The notes: a model not told the origin generated them from the sequence alone. A stretch of DNA of 42,528 bases from Spirochaetales bacterium (GCA_003245835.1 QKCC01000065.1:1-42528), one strand, 5' to 3'. Positions 1-9,543 are shown, counted from the stretch's first letter. Translations and numbers: made by a program.

Positions 1-1158
1 TTTTGCTTCACGGAGGATCGCGTCATCAGGTTCCCAGAGAGTTTTCAGCCCCTCATTGACGACTTCAAAACCGGAATCCGTCAAAGCCCTGCTGAGTATT
101 GATACCGATTCACCGCTCCATCCAAAGGGTCCGAACGCAGCCGCTTTTTTTCCTTTGAATCTCAGGCCTTTAATCTCTTCGAGAAGTGAGGCCATAGAAG
201 AAAGTATTCCCTTGTTTATTGTGGGAGAGCCGAGCAGTATCGCCTTGGAACGGAAAATCTCCGTGATAATATCATTTTTATCCCGTTTGGCGCTGTTAAA
301 CAGGCGCACATCCACGCCAGGATCGGTCTTCTGAATCCCTTTCGAAATCGCCTCTGCAATCTGTCTGGTTCCTCCCCACATCGTATCGTAAACAATGGTA
401 ATTTTATTTTCCCGGTATGAATCCGCCCATTCAAGATACTTCTTAACAATCTGGATGGGATCATCCCGCCATATAATTCCATGACTCGCTGCAATCATAT
501 CTACAGGAACGTTGAGGGCGAGAACCTCATTTATTTTTTTGGTTACCAATGCGCTGAACGGCGTCAGAATATTGGCATAATATTTAATGCATTCCGAGTA
601 GAGTTCCTCCTGATCGACCAAATCATTAAACATATATTCCGAAGCATAGTGCTGACCAAAGGCATCATTGCTGAAAAGGATGTTGTCCGCTGTAAGATAA
701 GTGAACATGCTGTCGGGCCAATGCAGCATCGGCGCCTCAATAAAAACAAGCTGCTTGCCGTTTCCTATATCGAGCGAATCTCCGGTTTTTACAATTCTGA
801 AATTCCAGTCGCTGTGATAGTGACCCCTCAGTGCTTTTTCGCCGTTTGCTGTACAGTATATCGGAACATCGGGTATACGAGCCGTCAGCTCCGGGAGGGC
901 CCCGCTGTGATCTACTTCGGAATGGTTCGCAACGATGTAATCAATCCGGGACAGCTCAATCTCTGACGACAGATTGTCGACAAATTCTTTCGAGAACGGC
1001 GCCCAGACTGTATCGATAAGCACAATCTTTTCTTCTTCAATCAGATACGAGTTATACGAGCTGCCGCGGTGGGTGGAATATTCATTTCCATGGAACTGTG
1101 TCAGCTCCCAGTCTATCTTACCCACCCAGTTAACATTGGATTTTAACTTTCGCTTCAT
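1..1158 (-). CDS. fprA: Class A flavodiiron protein, 3' end cut by window edge
   Basis: The frame is open from an ATG at 1158 to base 1, giving 386 residues without a stop; the ORF track omits it because no stop lies in the window. Family role: cytoplasmic reduction of O2 to water and/or NO to N2O with electrons from rubredoxin or a similar donor. The beta-lactamase-like half carries a full diiron ligand set, His79, Glu81, Asp83 (motif HSEVDH), His146, Asp165 and His226. The flavodoxin half begins near residue 252 with the FMN loop [10 protein letters not shown] and continues with [10 protein letters not shown]. Class A proteins are about 400 residues, so only a short tail is probably missing, though an added rubredoxin domain cannot be excluded. 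The start is fixed by GGAGACTG just upstream. Two palindromes lie between this gene and the VOC gene. O2 versus NO preference cannot be read from the sequence. Confidence 0.95.
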   Translation of the reverse strand, partial: MKRKLKSNVNWVGKIDWELTQFHGNEYSTHRGSSYNSYLIEEEKIVLIDTVWAPFSKEFVDNLSSEIELSRIDYIVANHSEVDHSGALPELTARIPDVPIYCTANGEKALRGHYHSDWNFRIVKTGDSLDIGNGKQLVFIEAPMLHWPDSMFTYLTADNILFSNDAFGQHYASEYMFNDLVDQEELYSECIKYYANILTPFSALVTKKINEVLALNVPVDMIAASHGIIWRDDPIQIVKKYLEWADSYRENKITIVYDTMWGGTRQIAEAISKGIQKTDPGVDVRLFNSAKRDKNDIITEIFRSKAILLGSPTINKGILSSMASLLEEIKGLRFKGKKAAAFGPFGWSGESVSILSRALTDSGFEVVNEGLKTLWEPDDAILREAK

Positions 1159-1176
1159 AGCAGTCTCCTAAAAACA

Positions 1177-1199
1177 AGGTTATATTTTAATGATAACCT
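1177..1199. promoter_or_regulatory. Inverted repeat AGGTTAT-N9-ATAACCT upstream of flavodiiron gene
   Basis: A perfect 7-bp inverted repeat with a 9-bp spacer lies 19-41 bp upstream of the flavodiiron start codon, where a promoter or operator is expected. It overlaps AT-rich sequence that could hold the -10 element. I read it as a candidate operator. It could also form a weak leader hairpin. Confidence 0.4.
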
Positions 1200-1217
1200 C
1201 AAATACTTCAGGAGACA

Positions 1218-1231
1218 GTAACATTTGTTAC
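1218..1231. promoter_or_regulatory. Palindrome GTAACA-TT-TGTTAC upstream of flavodiiron gene
   Basis: Two 6-bp arms separated by 2 bp lie 60-73 bp upstream of the flavodiiron start and just beyond the VOC stop codon. The compact dyad resembles sites of Crp/FNR-type regulators. Some regulators of that superfamily control nitrosative-stress genes in anaerobes, which would fit the gene. The regulator assignment is inference. Confidence 0.4.
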
Positions 1232-1238
1232 AGTAGGG

Positions 1239-1595
1239 TTATTTTTTCTGCCAGAATTCTATCCGGTGGCCTTCGGGATCATTAAAATAAAAGACTCTCG
1301 CATTCCAGGAGTGTGCTTTTACAGGTGTTGTATTAACACCCAGTTCATCCATATAAGCCTTCTTCCTGTCTAAATCATTAACCTCAAGCGAGATCGTAAC
1401 ACCGGCCCCGCTGCAGTCGTTAACGGTTGTCCGGCCTGAGTCGGCAATACTGAGTCTCGAGCCTTCAGATAATTCGAACTCGACAAACCAGTCCGTTGAA
1501 AAAAGAACGGGCAGGTTTAATATTGTCTTATAAAAGGCGACGGTTTCCCGCCATGCCCTGCAATACAGAATTGTGTTTGAACTTGAAAAACGCAT
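1239..1595 (-). CDS. VOC superfamily (glyoxalase/bleomycin resistance-like) protein
   Basis: A 118-residue protein of the size of a single VOC module, two beta-alpha-beta-beta-beta repeats. The N-terminal repeat includes RAWRETVAFYKTILNLPVLF; the C-terminal repeat ends with the family signature FYFNDPEGHRIEFWQ, in which the glutamate is a usual metal ligand. Members bind a metal or small hydrophobic ligand and include glyoxalases, dioxygenases and antibiotic-binding proteins; the substrate here cannot be told. The ATG at 1595 follows AGGTAG. A TATAAT sits only about 8 bases upstream of the start, inside the short gap to the ankyrin gene. Stop and next gene are 80 bp apart, so read-through into the flavodiiron gene is possible. 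Confidence 0.85.
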   Translation of the reverse strand: MRFSSSNTILYCRAWRETVAFYKTILNLPVLFSTDWFVEFELSEGSRLSIADSGRTTVNDCSGAGVTISLEVNDLDRKKAYMDELGVNTTPVKAHSWNARVFYFNDPEGHRIEFWQKK

Positions 1596-1619
1596 CTACC
1601 TGATTATACTGCTTACAAA

Positions 1620-3188
1620 TTAAAAATTCCTGAATCCCCTGTCTATATTCACAAAGTATCCGTAGACCCAGCCCATGTCGCCGTTCTGTCTGCGGACGAG
1701 ATACCATGGGCTTTCCATCTCTCCGATTTTCATATTTTCACCGGTTGATGCTACAGCTATAACCTGTTCATCCTTTTCCAGAAAGTCGATGTGATTGCCG
1801 TTCAATGACGGGGCATCTCTGAATCGGACGCGGTCGTCATTTACAATGCTGCTTAGACCTATTTTACCGTTCCTGTAATCATCGATAGAAAAATCCCTGC
1901 TGTTCTTTGCTCCGTATCTCTTTAAAAGCTCAGTCATTGCTCTATCATCTGTTTTATCCAGCACGGAAGATGAACTGAACTTCCTGAACGCATATGAATA
2001 GCTTAACAGGTTAGGGTTAGCCCCATTCTCGAGCAAAACTTCTGCAGTTTCAAGATCGTTATAATATATCGCTGTATTCAAAAATATGCCGGCGCCTGAT
2101 GAATCCTCGCCGTTGCTGTAACCCACCGAATATTCATTCGGATCATAACCGAGATCTATCATCAGCTTTACCATTTCGGGGTGTCTATACCTGATCGCAA
2201 AGTACAGATCATAGTCGGTTCCCATTTCTCCGCCGATATTCTGTCCTACGCCGTTTTTTACCAGGAACTCCACCATTTCAAGATCATTATCCTTTATCGG
2301 CCTTAACAGACATGAAACAGTGCCGTCATAATTGCCGGAGGTCGTCCGGGGGCTGAACCCGTTATCAAGCAGAAATTTTATCATTTCAAAATTCCTCTTT
2401 TCGATGGCGTCTATCATCGGAGATTCCGCCCTGGTCATGTAAATGCCCATATAATTATCGAAGCCCTCAGCCAAAAGCTTATTCAAACCTTCAAAATCAT
2501 TATTCCCGTAATAATACCAGAACTCTTCGTCCTTCAGATTCAGGGTCCTTTTTATCTCGAGATAGCTCCTGTTTACCGTCATGTAATAACTGTTTTCTTC
2601 ATTATCTCTTCGGCCGATCGATCGGTATATCCAATTGATTAGTCCGGCCTCCGGATCCCATCGGTAGGTATACTCACCCCACTTGTCCTGAAAATAATAC
2701 TTTGTAATATCCTTCGACGGCTCGCCCTCCGGATTGTATTTGTTGCCGTCATATTTCGAATAGACATAATGAAAAGCGCCGTTATCGACATAAATCTGAA
2801 CAAAATCATTACTGTAGCCCTTATCAAGCATATACCAGGCTTTGGTATAGTCCAGCTTTGTCGAGACTATAAGCAGGCTGCAGCCTGCCGCCCATTTCTG
2901 CCCGCCGTCAGGCAGCTGTATTTTATAAAAGGGCAGCGCCGTCCCGCCGGTCATGTACATGTTTTCAGAAACCTCTGTCAGCCTGAAAGTCTGACTGCAG
3001 GGGAACTTATAGATCTGCCCGGGGTTTTCAAAAAACCCCGGTTTGTCGAATAATTCAAGTTCAACCGATTCAATATTACGGTCTTCACAATTTACCGGCA
3101 GATACCCGAGAAATTCCGTTAAATCGGGCTGCGAAAAAATATCTGATGCTGTCAGGACCAGAAAAATAATTAATACCTTGAACTTCAT
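1620..3188 (-). CDS. Secreted ankyrin-repeat protein with C-terminal SH3-like domain
   Basis: A 522-residue protein with an N-terminal signal peptide (MKFKVLIIFLVLTASDIFS followed by QPDL) and no lipobox, so probably periplasmic. Residues about 235-415 contain ankyrin-like repeats, seen in phrases such as MIKFLLDNGFSP, MVEFLVKNGV and TAEVLLENGANPN. Residues about 450-515 look like a bacterial SH3 domain: VRFRDAPSLNGNHIDFLEKD and then WYLVRRQNGDMGWVYGYFV. The first 230 residues match nothing I recognise. The ATG follows GGAGAG. Ankyrin repeats usually bind proteins and bacterial SH3 domains often bind cell wall, so an envelope scaffold or surveillance role is plausible but not shown. It is divergent from the amino acid transporter. 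Confidence 0.85.
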   Translation of the reverse strand: MKFKVLIIFLVLTASDIFSQPDLTEFLGYLPVNCEDRNIESVELELFDKPGFFENPGQIYKFPCSQTFRLTEVSENMYMTGGTALPFYKIQLPDGGQKWAAGCSLLIVSTKLDYTKAWYMLDKGYSNDFVQIYVDNGAFHYVYSKYDGNKYNPEGEPSKDITKYYFQDKWGEYTYRWDPEAGLINWIYRSIGRRDNEENSYYMTVNRSYLEIKRTLNLKDEEFWYYYGNNDFEGLNKLLAEGFDNYMGIYMTRAESPMIDAIEKRNFEMIKFLLDNGFSPRTTSGNYDGTVSCLLRPIKDNDLEMVEFLVKNGVGQNIGGEMGTDYDLYFAIRYRHPEMVKLMIDLGYDPNEYSVGYSNGEDSSGAGIFLNTAIYYNDLETAEVLLENGANPNLLSYSYAFRKFSSSSVLDKTDDRAMTELLKRYGAKNSRDFSIDDYRNGKIGLSSIVNDDRVRFRDAPSLNGNHIDFLEKDEQVIAVASTGENMKIGEMESPWYLVRRQNGDMGWVYGYFVNIDRGFRNF

Positions 3189-3458
3189 TTACTCTCCAAC
3201 TATTATCGCATTCTGAGTATTGTTTTATTTTGTTCTTCCGGTAATACATACTGGAAATAAAACTGTCCGTCAATCTTTGAAGTGTTTTGAATTTCCGGAA
3301 TAAAGACAGCATCGATAAAACAGATCTCATTGCGATCACCGTTCAACGAATACAGCCAATTTATTCGCAGTTTATTCAGCATTTAAAGAACTTTCGCCTA
3401 AGATTATTTTGGATAATAAAAAATTTAAGGGCTATTATAGTATATTTAAATAATTTTA

Positions 3459-3467
3459 TGTTATACT
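3459..3467 (+). promoter_or_regulatory. Extended -10 promoter of the amino acid ABC operon
   Basis: TGTTATACT fits an extended -10 element (TG-N-TATACT). It predicts a start near 3474 and a leader of about 31 bases to the ATG at 3505. No good -35 is seen, as is common for extended -10 promoters. The region 3189-3480 otherwise shows only AT-rich sequence and no convincing gene. Confidence 0.5.
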
Positions 3468-3504
3468 CTGGTTCTAAAAATTGATATTTCACAGGAGAAA
3501 AATT

Positions 3505-4299
3505 ATGAAAAAGAGCATTCTTGCAGCATTATTCTGCATTGTTACTCTTGCTTCAATGTATGCAGGAGGAACCCAGGAAAAGGCTGCTGCATCAGACCTT
3601 AATCTGATGAAGGCCGGCGCCCTGACAATTGGTGTAGAAATCGGTTATCCTCCGTTTGAGGATTTCGCAAATGACGGTGTAACACCTGTAGGTTACGACA
3701 TTGATTTCGCAAAAGCACTCGGTGAAAAACTTGGTGTGGAAATCGTATTCATCAACACTGCATGGGATGGTATATTCCAGGGTATCGGCGTCAACTACGA
3801 CGTAGTTATTTCTGCGGTTACCATTACCGAAGAAAGAAAAGAGACGATGGATTTTTCAGATCCCTACATCGACAACTATCAGGCTGTTGTTGTACGGACT
3901 GATTCCGATTTAAAAATCGGCAGCTTCCAGGATCTTAACGGCTATGCACTGGCTGTTCAGAAAGAAACCACATCAGATATTCTGATATCTGACTACATTT
4001 CCACCGGATCCCTGAATTGTACTGTTGCGCAGAATGAAAAGGTCATCACCTGCTTTACCCAGCTCGACAACAAAGAGATCGATGCAGTTGTTGTTGATTC
4101 AACCGTTGCAGATGGACAGGTCGGCAAATACCCCGACAAATACAAGATCGCTTATCTTGACAAGAGCGAACCGGAACAGTTCGGTGTTGCAATCAAGAAG
4201 GGAAATGCAGCTCTTCAGTCGGCAATCAACAAAGCCATCGCCGAGCTTAAAGCTGAAGGCTTCTTCAAAGAAAGCACTGAATACTGGTTCGGTGGCTAA
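3505..4299 (+). CDS. Polar amino acid ABC transporter substrate-binding protein
   Basis: The start is ATG 3505 after AGGAGA; the track start (TTG 3481) adds eight unneeded residues. The 264-residue product has a signal peptide, MKKSILAALFCIVTLASMYA, then GGTQEKAA, a mature start frequently seen in spirochaete binding proteins. No cysteine is placed for lipidation, so it should be soluble in the periplasm. The family-3 binding-protein fold is clear: LTIGVEIGYPPFEDF at the beginning, VGYDIDFAKALGEKLGVE, DVVISAVTITEERKETMDFS and a late FGVAIKKGN. These proteins capture amino acids and deliver them to the permease. The substrate cannot be named. The permease follows after 11 bp. Confidence 0.93.
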   Translation: MKKSILAALFCIVTLASMYAGGTQEKAAASDLNLMKAGALTIGVEIGYPPFEDFANDGVTPVGYDIDFAKALGEKLGVEIVFINTAWDGIFQGIGVNYDVVISAVTITEERKETMDFSDPYIDNYQAVVVRTDSDLKIGSFQDLNGYALAVQKETTSDILISDYISTGSLNCTVAQNEKVITCFTQLDNKEIDAVVVDSTVADGQVGKYPDKYKIAYLDKSEPEQFGVAIKKGNAALQSAINKAIAELKAEGFFKESTEYWFGG

Positions 4300-4310
4300 A
4301 ACGAGCATCA

Positions 4311-5354
4311 ATGAAGGATTTCCTCAAAAAGCTGATAAATATTAGAGAATGGAAACAATCTTCAAAAACAGCTGCCATATGTATTGTGGCAGCTGTTGTT
4401 TTGTTGATTGTTCTTTCGATAATAAATGTCTCCGAATCGGAGATGATGGATCATGCTTCCCCGCAGGTGAAGCAGATGATCGAAGACGAGAAGGACAGTT
4501 CCCGAAAGCGTCTTACAATTACCTATAACGATTTTAAAGTTATCAGTTATCTTTCTTTTTCGACTTCAGGAGCCAAAGCCCTTCAGGAAACCTACGTGGG
4601 TTTCGCGGGCAATATTTTTCAGGCTGACGAAGGTTTCGGAAAGTTTGCCGGCCAGATGGTGAACTACACCTACCGAATGCTGGGTATTAAACAGAATGTT
4701 CTGCACGGCGTTAAGCTGACTATGCTGCTTACGACACTGTCCATTCTGATCGGGTTTGTTTTCAGTATTTTCCTGGCCCTTGGAAAGATTTCGACCAATA
4801 AAATAATCAGTAAAATATGCAGCGCATATGTATTTTTCTTTCGCGGCACCCCACTGCTGATACAGCTGTTTGTGGTGTATTTTTCAATTCCGGGAATATT
4901 CGGATTTTCATGGCGGGGATTGTTCGATACTGCCGATCCCGAAGCGGTGTATAAGGGCGCATTTATTGCGGCTTTGATAGCGTTCTCATTGAACTCTGCA
5001 GCATACTGTGCAGAGATTGTACGTGCGGCCATTCAGTCAATAGACAAGGGGCAGCATGAAGCGGCAAAAACTCTGGGGCTCGGTTACGGTCAGACAATGA
5101 CCCATATCATCATTCCCCAGGCGACCCGGAGAATGATTCCGCCGCTTTGTAATGAATTTATCATGATGATCAAGGACGTATCGCTTGTTTTTGCGATCTC
5201 GCTGATGGACATCACTACTATATCAAAAACGATCATGACCAGCGAAGGAAGCTACCTTGTCTTCCTGCCGGCCCTGGTTATCTACCTGATCGTAACAGCA
5301 ATATTCACATGGATATTCGGAAGAATGGAAACGAGGTTGGCAATTTATGAATAA
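4311..5354 (+). CDS. Amino acid ABC transporter permease with long N-terminal insert
   Basis: A 347-residue inner-membrane permease of the HisM/GlnP type. The core, from about residue 118, carries the family features [33 protein letters not shown] and the EAA loop [21 protein letters not shown], which contacts the ATPase. Typical members are 215-250 residues. Here a first membrane segment (about residues 21-42) is followed by about 75 polar residues before the core, so an extra extracytoplasmic segment is predicted. Only one permease gene is present, so the channel is presumably a homodimer. The ATPase gene overlaps its end by 8 bp, indicating translational coupling. Confidence 0.92.
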   Translation: MKDFLKKLINIREWKQSSKTAAICIVAAVVLLIVLSIINVSESEMMDHASPQVKQMIEDEKDSSRKRLTITYNDFKVISYLSFSTSGAKALQETYVGFAGNIFQADEGFGKFAGQMVNYTYRMLGIKQNVLHGVKLTMLLTTLSILIGFVFSIFLALGKISTNKIISKICSAYVFFFRGTPLLIQLFVVYFSIPGIFGFSWRGLFDTADPEAVYKGAFIAALIAFSLNSAAYCAEIVRAAIQSIDKGQHEAAKTLGLGYGQTMTHIIIPQATRRMIPPLCNEFIMMIKDVSLVFAISLMDITTISKTIMTSEGSYLVFLPALVIYLIVTAIFTWIFGRMETRLAIYE

Positions 5355-6135
5355 TGAAAAGCAGACACACGAATACGACTATTTGCTCAGAACCGAGAAG
5401 CTCTGCAAGTCGTTTGGCCACCTTGAAGTTCTGAAAAATGTGGATCTTGCAGTTAAAAAGGGAGAGGTCATCTGTATAATCGGACCGTCCGGAGCTGGAA
5501 AATCGACATACCTGCGCTCCTTGATTCACCTCGAAGAGATCACGAGCGGAAAGATATTTGTTGAAGACCAGCTGTTTCTTCACAGAAAGCATAACCGGAC
5601 AGTGCACAGGGTCCCGGCAGAACAGCAGAAAGCCATGCTTCTTGAAATGGGAATGGTATTTCAGCGTTTTAATCTTTTTCCCCATAAAACGGTACTTGAA
5701 AACCTGACCCTCGCTCCGATGCTGATCCGCAAAAAATCACGTGCCGAAGCTATAGCATCGGCTACGAAGCTCATCGAGCGCGTCGGGCTGTCTGATAAAA
5801 GGGACGTCTACCCAAGCAGGCTTTCCGGCGGTCAGCAGCAGCGTGTTGCAATCGCGCGGGCACTGGCTATGGAGCCGGAAATCATGCTGTTCGACGAACC
5901 GACAAGTGCGCTCGATCCGGAACTCGTAGGCGAAGTTCTTGCCGTAATGCGGGACCTTGCCAAACAGGGAATGACCATGCTGTGCGTGACGCATGAGATG
6001 GGCTTTGCCAGGGAAGTTGCCGACCGGGTAGTACTAATGGCGGACGGTATGATCCTCGAAGAAGGTAAACCAAGAGAATTATTCGAAAACCCGCAGCACG
6101 AAAAAACCAAAACCTTCCTTAAAAACGTATTATAG
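5347..6135 (+). CDS. Amino acid ABC transporter ATP-binding protein
   Basis: A 262-residue cytoplasmic ATPase that powers the upstream permease. All expected motifs are present: Walker [11 protein letters not shown]-loop [11 protein letters not shown], signature LSGGQQQR, Walker B IMLFDEP followed by TSALDPE, and H-loop THEMGFA. It fits the polar amino acid uptake group (GlnQ/HisP-like). An insert of about 15 residues between the Walker A region and the Q-loop ([14 protein letters not shown]) makes it slightly longer than the usual 240-250 residues. It is the last gene of the three-gene operon and is followed by a strong terminator. Confidence 0.95.
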   Translation: MNNEKQTHEYDYLLRTEKLCKSFGHLEVLKNVDLAVKKGEVICIIGPSGAGKSTYLRSLIHLEEITSGKIFVEDQLFLHRKHNRTVHRVPAEQQKAMLLEMGMVFQRFNLFPHKTVLENLTLAPMLIRKKSRAEAIASATKLIERVGLSDKRDVYPSRLSGGQQQRVAIARALAMEPEIMLFDEPTSALDPELVGEVLAVMRDLAKQGMTMLCVTHEMGFAREVADRVVLMADGMILEEGKPRELFENPQHEKTKTFLKNVL

Positions 6136-6160
6136 AACTTTACAGATTTATTCTGCATTG

Positions 6161-6197
6161 CGGCACCTGTTTATTATTTTAACGGGTGCCGTTTTTT
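6161..6197 (+). terminator. Intrinsic terminator after the amino acid ABC operon
   Basis: CGGCACCTGT and ACGGGTGCCG pair over 10 bp with one G-T wobble around an 11-nt loop, directly followed by six T. It begins 25 bases after the ATPase stop codon. Confidence 0.9.
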
Positions 6198-6302
6198 ATT
6201 AGAGACCATAAAGATGCTTAGACTTAATTATAATCCACAGGGACTCCAAATATTTGTGTTTTCTTTGTTGTAAAGAATATCATCTTCATTTACGATACAG
6301 CT

Positions 6303-8588
6303 ATGAAACGAATTATTCTTCTCCCGGTAATCACCCTGCTGTTTGCAGCGCCCTTGTTTTCCGATATCGTCTCGACCCCTCTTGGAAACCAGCTTCGATC
6401 GATTTTCCCGGAACTAAAAAACGGCTATATCGACCTGAACAGGAACGGCTCTCTCGACAGACTCGAGGATATGGATGAAAAGATATCCGACTATCTTGTA
6501 CAGGATGATCAGCTGCAGGTCCAGGAAACGCTTGAATTTATAAGTAATAACTACAAATACTTTCCTGTACGAACCCTGGAAGCAGTCCGTGACGCCCTTA
6601 ACAGTCCCGAAGGGACAATAAACGAATTGATTGGGCTGAATTACGGGACCGAAATCGAACAATTAATAGAAAAGCGGATCGCCATAGGCGAATACGGTTT
6701 ATATCTTCCCCCTTCGGCAAGAAAAAAGGCAATGAATGAAATGTATTCATACCTCTCAGTAATGGACAAGGCCTATAAAAGAGAAGGAAGCGGGGCAGAA
6801 ACAGAATTCAGCAAGGCGAAAGCGACTCTTTACAGTATGCTTGAAAAGGGATATCCCCTGCCTGAGCCTTTAACCGGAAAAGAAAAAGAAATACTCGAAT
6901 CCACCCTGATCAATTCATTATTAAGAGAACAGGATGAGCCGCAAACTGTGAATACAGCCCTCTACACTCTCGGCATTATGCGCTCAAGCAGGGCCATTCC
7001 ATATATCATTCCGCTGGTTTCCGATGAAAATTACAGCGTCGAAGCTATCAGAAGCCTTGGAGCGGTCGGCAACCTTGAAGCCATGGATCTGCTGATCCGG
7101 AAGCTGGAAGAAGACCCGAAAGAACAGGAGAAAATCGAGCTGATCAGGGCCCTCGGTTCAATCGGTTCAAAAGAAGGTATAACCCCTTTGTTTGATATCA
7201 TAAAGGACGAAAAAATATCTCCGGTACTCCTGAAATCCGTTCTCGAATCGTTAGGGAAAATTGCAGCCAAAGGAACTGCCGACAGAAGAATAGCAGCGGC
7301 CTTATCTGATTATCTCAACTCTGCCGACCCATCGCTCCGAATCACAGCAATAAACGGTCTGTCGGCATTCAATGATCAGAATACTGTTGCCGCCCTGGTC
7401 GGCCTTTTAAAAAAGGAACGTTCGGAAACGGTGCTCTTAACGCTGGTCGAAAAAGCCAGGTATATAAACAATCCTTCGATAGTTCCATCAATAACCAGTC
7501 TGCTCGAGAGCCCGCAGAGCTCGACAGAACTGCAGATACTCTGTCTGGCTACGATAGGACTGCACCCCGAGGGTACAAAAGGAATAAACAGTGTACTGAC
7601 GGCTCTTTCATCCGGAAACGATGACATTGCCGAAGCAGCTTTTGACGCCGCCAAAAATCTTTACAGTACCGACAGCACCGTGCTTATCGGCGGATTAGCC
7701 CGGCAGGCTGCTGCCGACAGCAGCATTCAATTCCAGCGCCAGGCTGCCCGATTATTTGCAGAACTTCCGGATGACGCCTCAATTAACAGCCTGCTGACTA
7801 TGCTTGGTTCCCCTGATCCTGTAGTAAGGCGTTATACTACCATGGCGCTTTACCGAATACGGCCTGCCGGCAATGTCAGAATTACAGCAGCCCTGAATAA
7901 AATAATATCAAATGAAACGGAACCGCTAGATGTAAGAATCAACGCTGTTCGCGCTATAGGAGCTGCCGGCTTTGACAACCCGACAGTAAATGCTGAACAG
8001 ACCCTCATAACCGCTGCATCGATGCGAGAAAGCAAATACGCACAGCTGCGTTTTTATTCGCTCCGCGCGCTGGGAGAGATGGATTCGCTCAGCGAAAGCT
8101 CCATCGGGAAAATCATCGTAATCGCAGCAAGGGAACGCGATGCTGCAATAAAAGAAGAGGCCATACAAACGCTCTCAAGAATCGGCCTCGCTGATCCCTC
8201 CAGAGTTACTATGCTCGCTGAGTCTCTGGACAGTATGGAACTGAAAGACAACATAGATTTGGCGCTTCAGATCTGTGAGATCCTCGGTGAATTACGCTCA
8301 CAGGAATTCATCAAAAAGGGCATTGAACTCAGCAGTCTGCTTACCGAGGAAAGCAGTAAACGGAGACTGACCTACGCTTTCTATCTCTCGGGTTCACTGG
8401 ATGGCTATGAAAGCATGATTCAACAGGGAAAGGACTCCGATCTGACCGAGTTCATCTTGTCGCTTTCCGAAAGCTCTGATCTTGTGCTTCTTGGAAAGGC
8501 AGTCGAAAATCTTAAGCGCACGGAAGAAAATGAAAGTACCCTTGAACTGCTGGAATTAATTGAATCGGAGGTACTGTATCAAAGCTGA
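6303..8588 (+). CDS. Secreted HEAT-repeat protein with N-terminal EF-hand loop
   Basis: A 761-residue protein with signal peptide MKRIILLPVITLLFAAPLFS, so exported. Residues 44-55, DLNRNGSLDRLE, form a textbook EF-hand calcium loop with acidic or polar residues at positions 1, 3, 5, 9 and 12 and Gly at 6. From about residue 200 to the end the protein is a long alpha solenoid of HEAT-like repeats, for example AIPYIIPLVSDENYSVEAIRSLGAVG and PVVRRYTTMALYRI. Such solenoids bind other proteins. No enzymatic motif is visible. The Shine-Dalgarno site is weak; a TATAAT at 6229-6234 could be the -10. Related HEAT proteins occur in spirochaete envelopes, but I cannot assign a function. Confidence 0.85.
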   Translation: MKRIILLPVITLLFAAPLFSDIVSTPLGNQLRSIFPELKNGYIDLNRNGSLDRLEDMDEKISDYLVQDDQLQVQETLEFISNNYKYFPVRTLEAVRDALNSPEGTINELIGLNYGTEIEQLIEKRIAIGEYGLYLPPSARKKAMNEMYSYLSVMDKAYKREGSGAETEFSKAKATLYSMLEKGYPLPEPLTGKEKEILESTLINSLLREQDEPQTVNTALYTLGIMRSSRAIPYIIPLVSDENYSVEAIRSLGAVGNLEAMDLLIRKLEEDPKEQEKIELIRALGSIGSKEGITPLFDIIKDEKISPVLLKSVLESLGKIAAKGTADRRIAAALSDYLNSADPSLRITAINGLSAFNDQNTVAALVGLLKKERSETVLLTLVEKARYINNPSIVPSITSLLESPQSSTELQILCLATIGLHPEGTKGINSVLTALSSGNDDIAEAAFDAAKNLYSTDSTVLIGGLARQAAADSSIQFQRQAARLFAELPDDASINSLLTMLGSPDPVVRRYTTMALYRIRPAGNVRITAALNKIISNETEPLDVRINAVRAIGAAGFDNPTVNAEQTLITAASMRESKYAQLRFYSLRALGEMDSLSESSIGKIIVIAARERDAAIKEEAIQTLSRIGLADPSRVTMLAESLDSMELKDNIDLALQICEILGELRSQEFIKKGIELSSLLTEESSKRRLTYAFYLSGSLDGYESMIQQGKDSDLTEFILSLSESSDLVLLGKAVENLKRTEENESTLELLELIESEVLYQS

Positions 8589-8742
8589 TTCAATCGGCAA
8601 GTGTTGGTTCTTTCTGTACACATGGTAACTCAGTTTTAATAAAATACTCACTAAAAACTACGCCGTTTTTTATCTGCGGTCTTGATTTTCATATACCTAA
8701 ACTGCGACAATTGGGTTGGACGTAGTTCTGTTGGAGTAATCG

Positions 8743-9423
8743 ATGAAGAAATATATAGCCTCTGCTGTAGTATTATATACAGCTTTTATACTGGGATCCT
8801 GTGCTACCATGACGGCTTCGTATGGTCCTATGCCCGGCACAGTAGCCAAATATATAAGCAGAAACGGTCCTGACATCGGGGATTATCCTATCAGCAGCCT
8901 TGCAACCATTGCCAGTTTTAACCGTCATGAGCGAGATTATGACGTATATGAGAATCTGGATACCATCTGGAAGGATTACACTGAAGCCGACCCCACGAAG
9001 GCTTTCGACGGCCGGATCATTGACTTTGGACTTCTATTCAACCCCGGCGATTCAGCCGTCCATACCCAGAAAGATCCGGTTCCTTTTTTTACGGAAGGGC
9101 AGATTTACATTCTTAATCTGAAGGTTTTCGGGTTTTATAATTTCCCCGTTGCATTCAAGGTCACAAGAATCGATTCGGTACAAAAAATGTTTGAATTCGT
9201 TTATCTGCAGAAGAATATAGTGAACGGGGTACAGCGGGTTTACTTCGAATCTTCATTTGATGAAACCGGAAGACCGGTTACTCTTATCAGACACATCTCT
9301 TTTTTCAAGAGCGGAAACGGTTTTCAGGACAAGGTTCTATATCCCCCGCTTCACAAACAAACAATAGACGATTTCCACAGTAACGTTTTAAAAGTTAACC
9401 GCCTAGTCTGGTCGGCCAAGTAA
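8743..9423 (+). CDS. Lipoprotein of unknown function
   Basis: A 226-residue protein beginning MKKYIASAVVLYTAFILGSC; LGSC is a good lipobox, so the mature protein should be anchored in a membrane by its N-terminal cysteine. The body alternates short hydrophobic and polar stretches and looks beta-rich, with no repeat or catalytic motif that I recognise. The ATG is preceded by TTGGAG at a good distance. It stands alone between the HEAT gene and the LysR gene, with about 150 bp upstream lacking any other feature. Confidence 0.8.
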   Translation: MKKYIASAVVLYTAFILGSCATMTASYGPMPGTVAKYISRNGPDIGDYPISSLATIASFNRHERDYDVYENLDTIWKDYTEADPTKAFDGRIIDFGLLFNPGDSAVHTQKDPVPFFTEGQIYILNLKVFGFYNFPVAFKVTRIDSVQKMFEFVYLQKNIVNGVQRVYFESSFDETGRPVTLIRHISFFKSGNGFQDKVLYPPLHKQTIDDFHSNVLKVNRLVWSAK

Positions 9424-9543
9424 TCCGGGAACCGATCAGACCGCTTCCGGCTCAGGGCCCGCGTATATAGCGGTGCAAATTTCTAAAAGTAATAAAACCT
9501 TAAAACTATATTATTATGCTAAACTCATACCCGGAGGCGGGGA

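Noticed and set aside
481-966. 161-codon plus-strand ORF
   Set aside because: It lies antisense to the flavodiiron gene, whose catalytic residues and reading frame are intact through this stretch.
3287-3484. 65-codon plus-strand ORF in the gap before the amino acid operon
   Set aside because: No ribosome site, low-complexity AT-rich composition, and it overlaps the extended -10 promoter.
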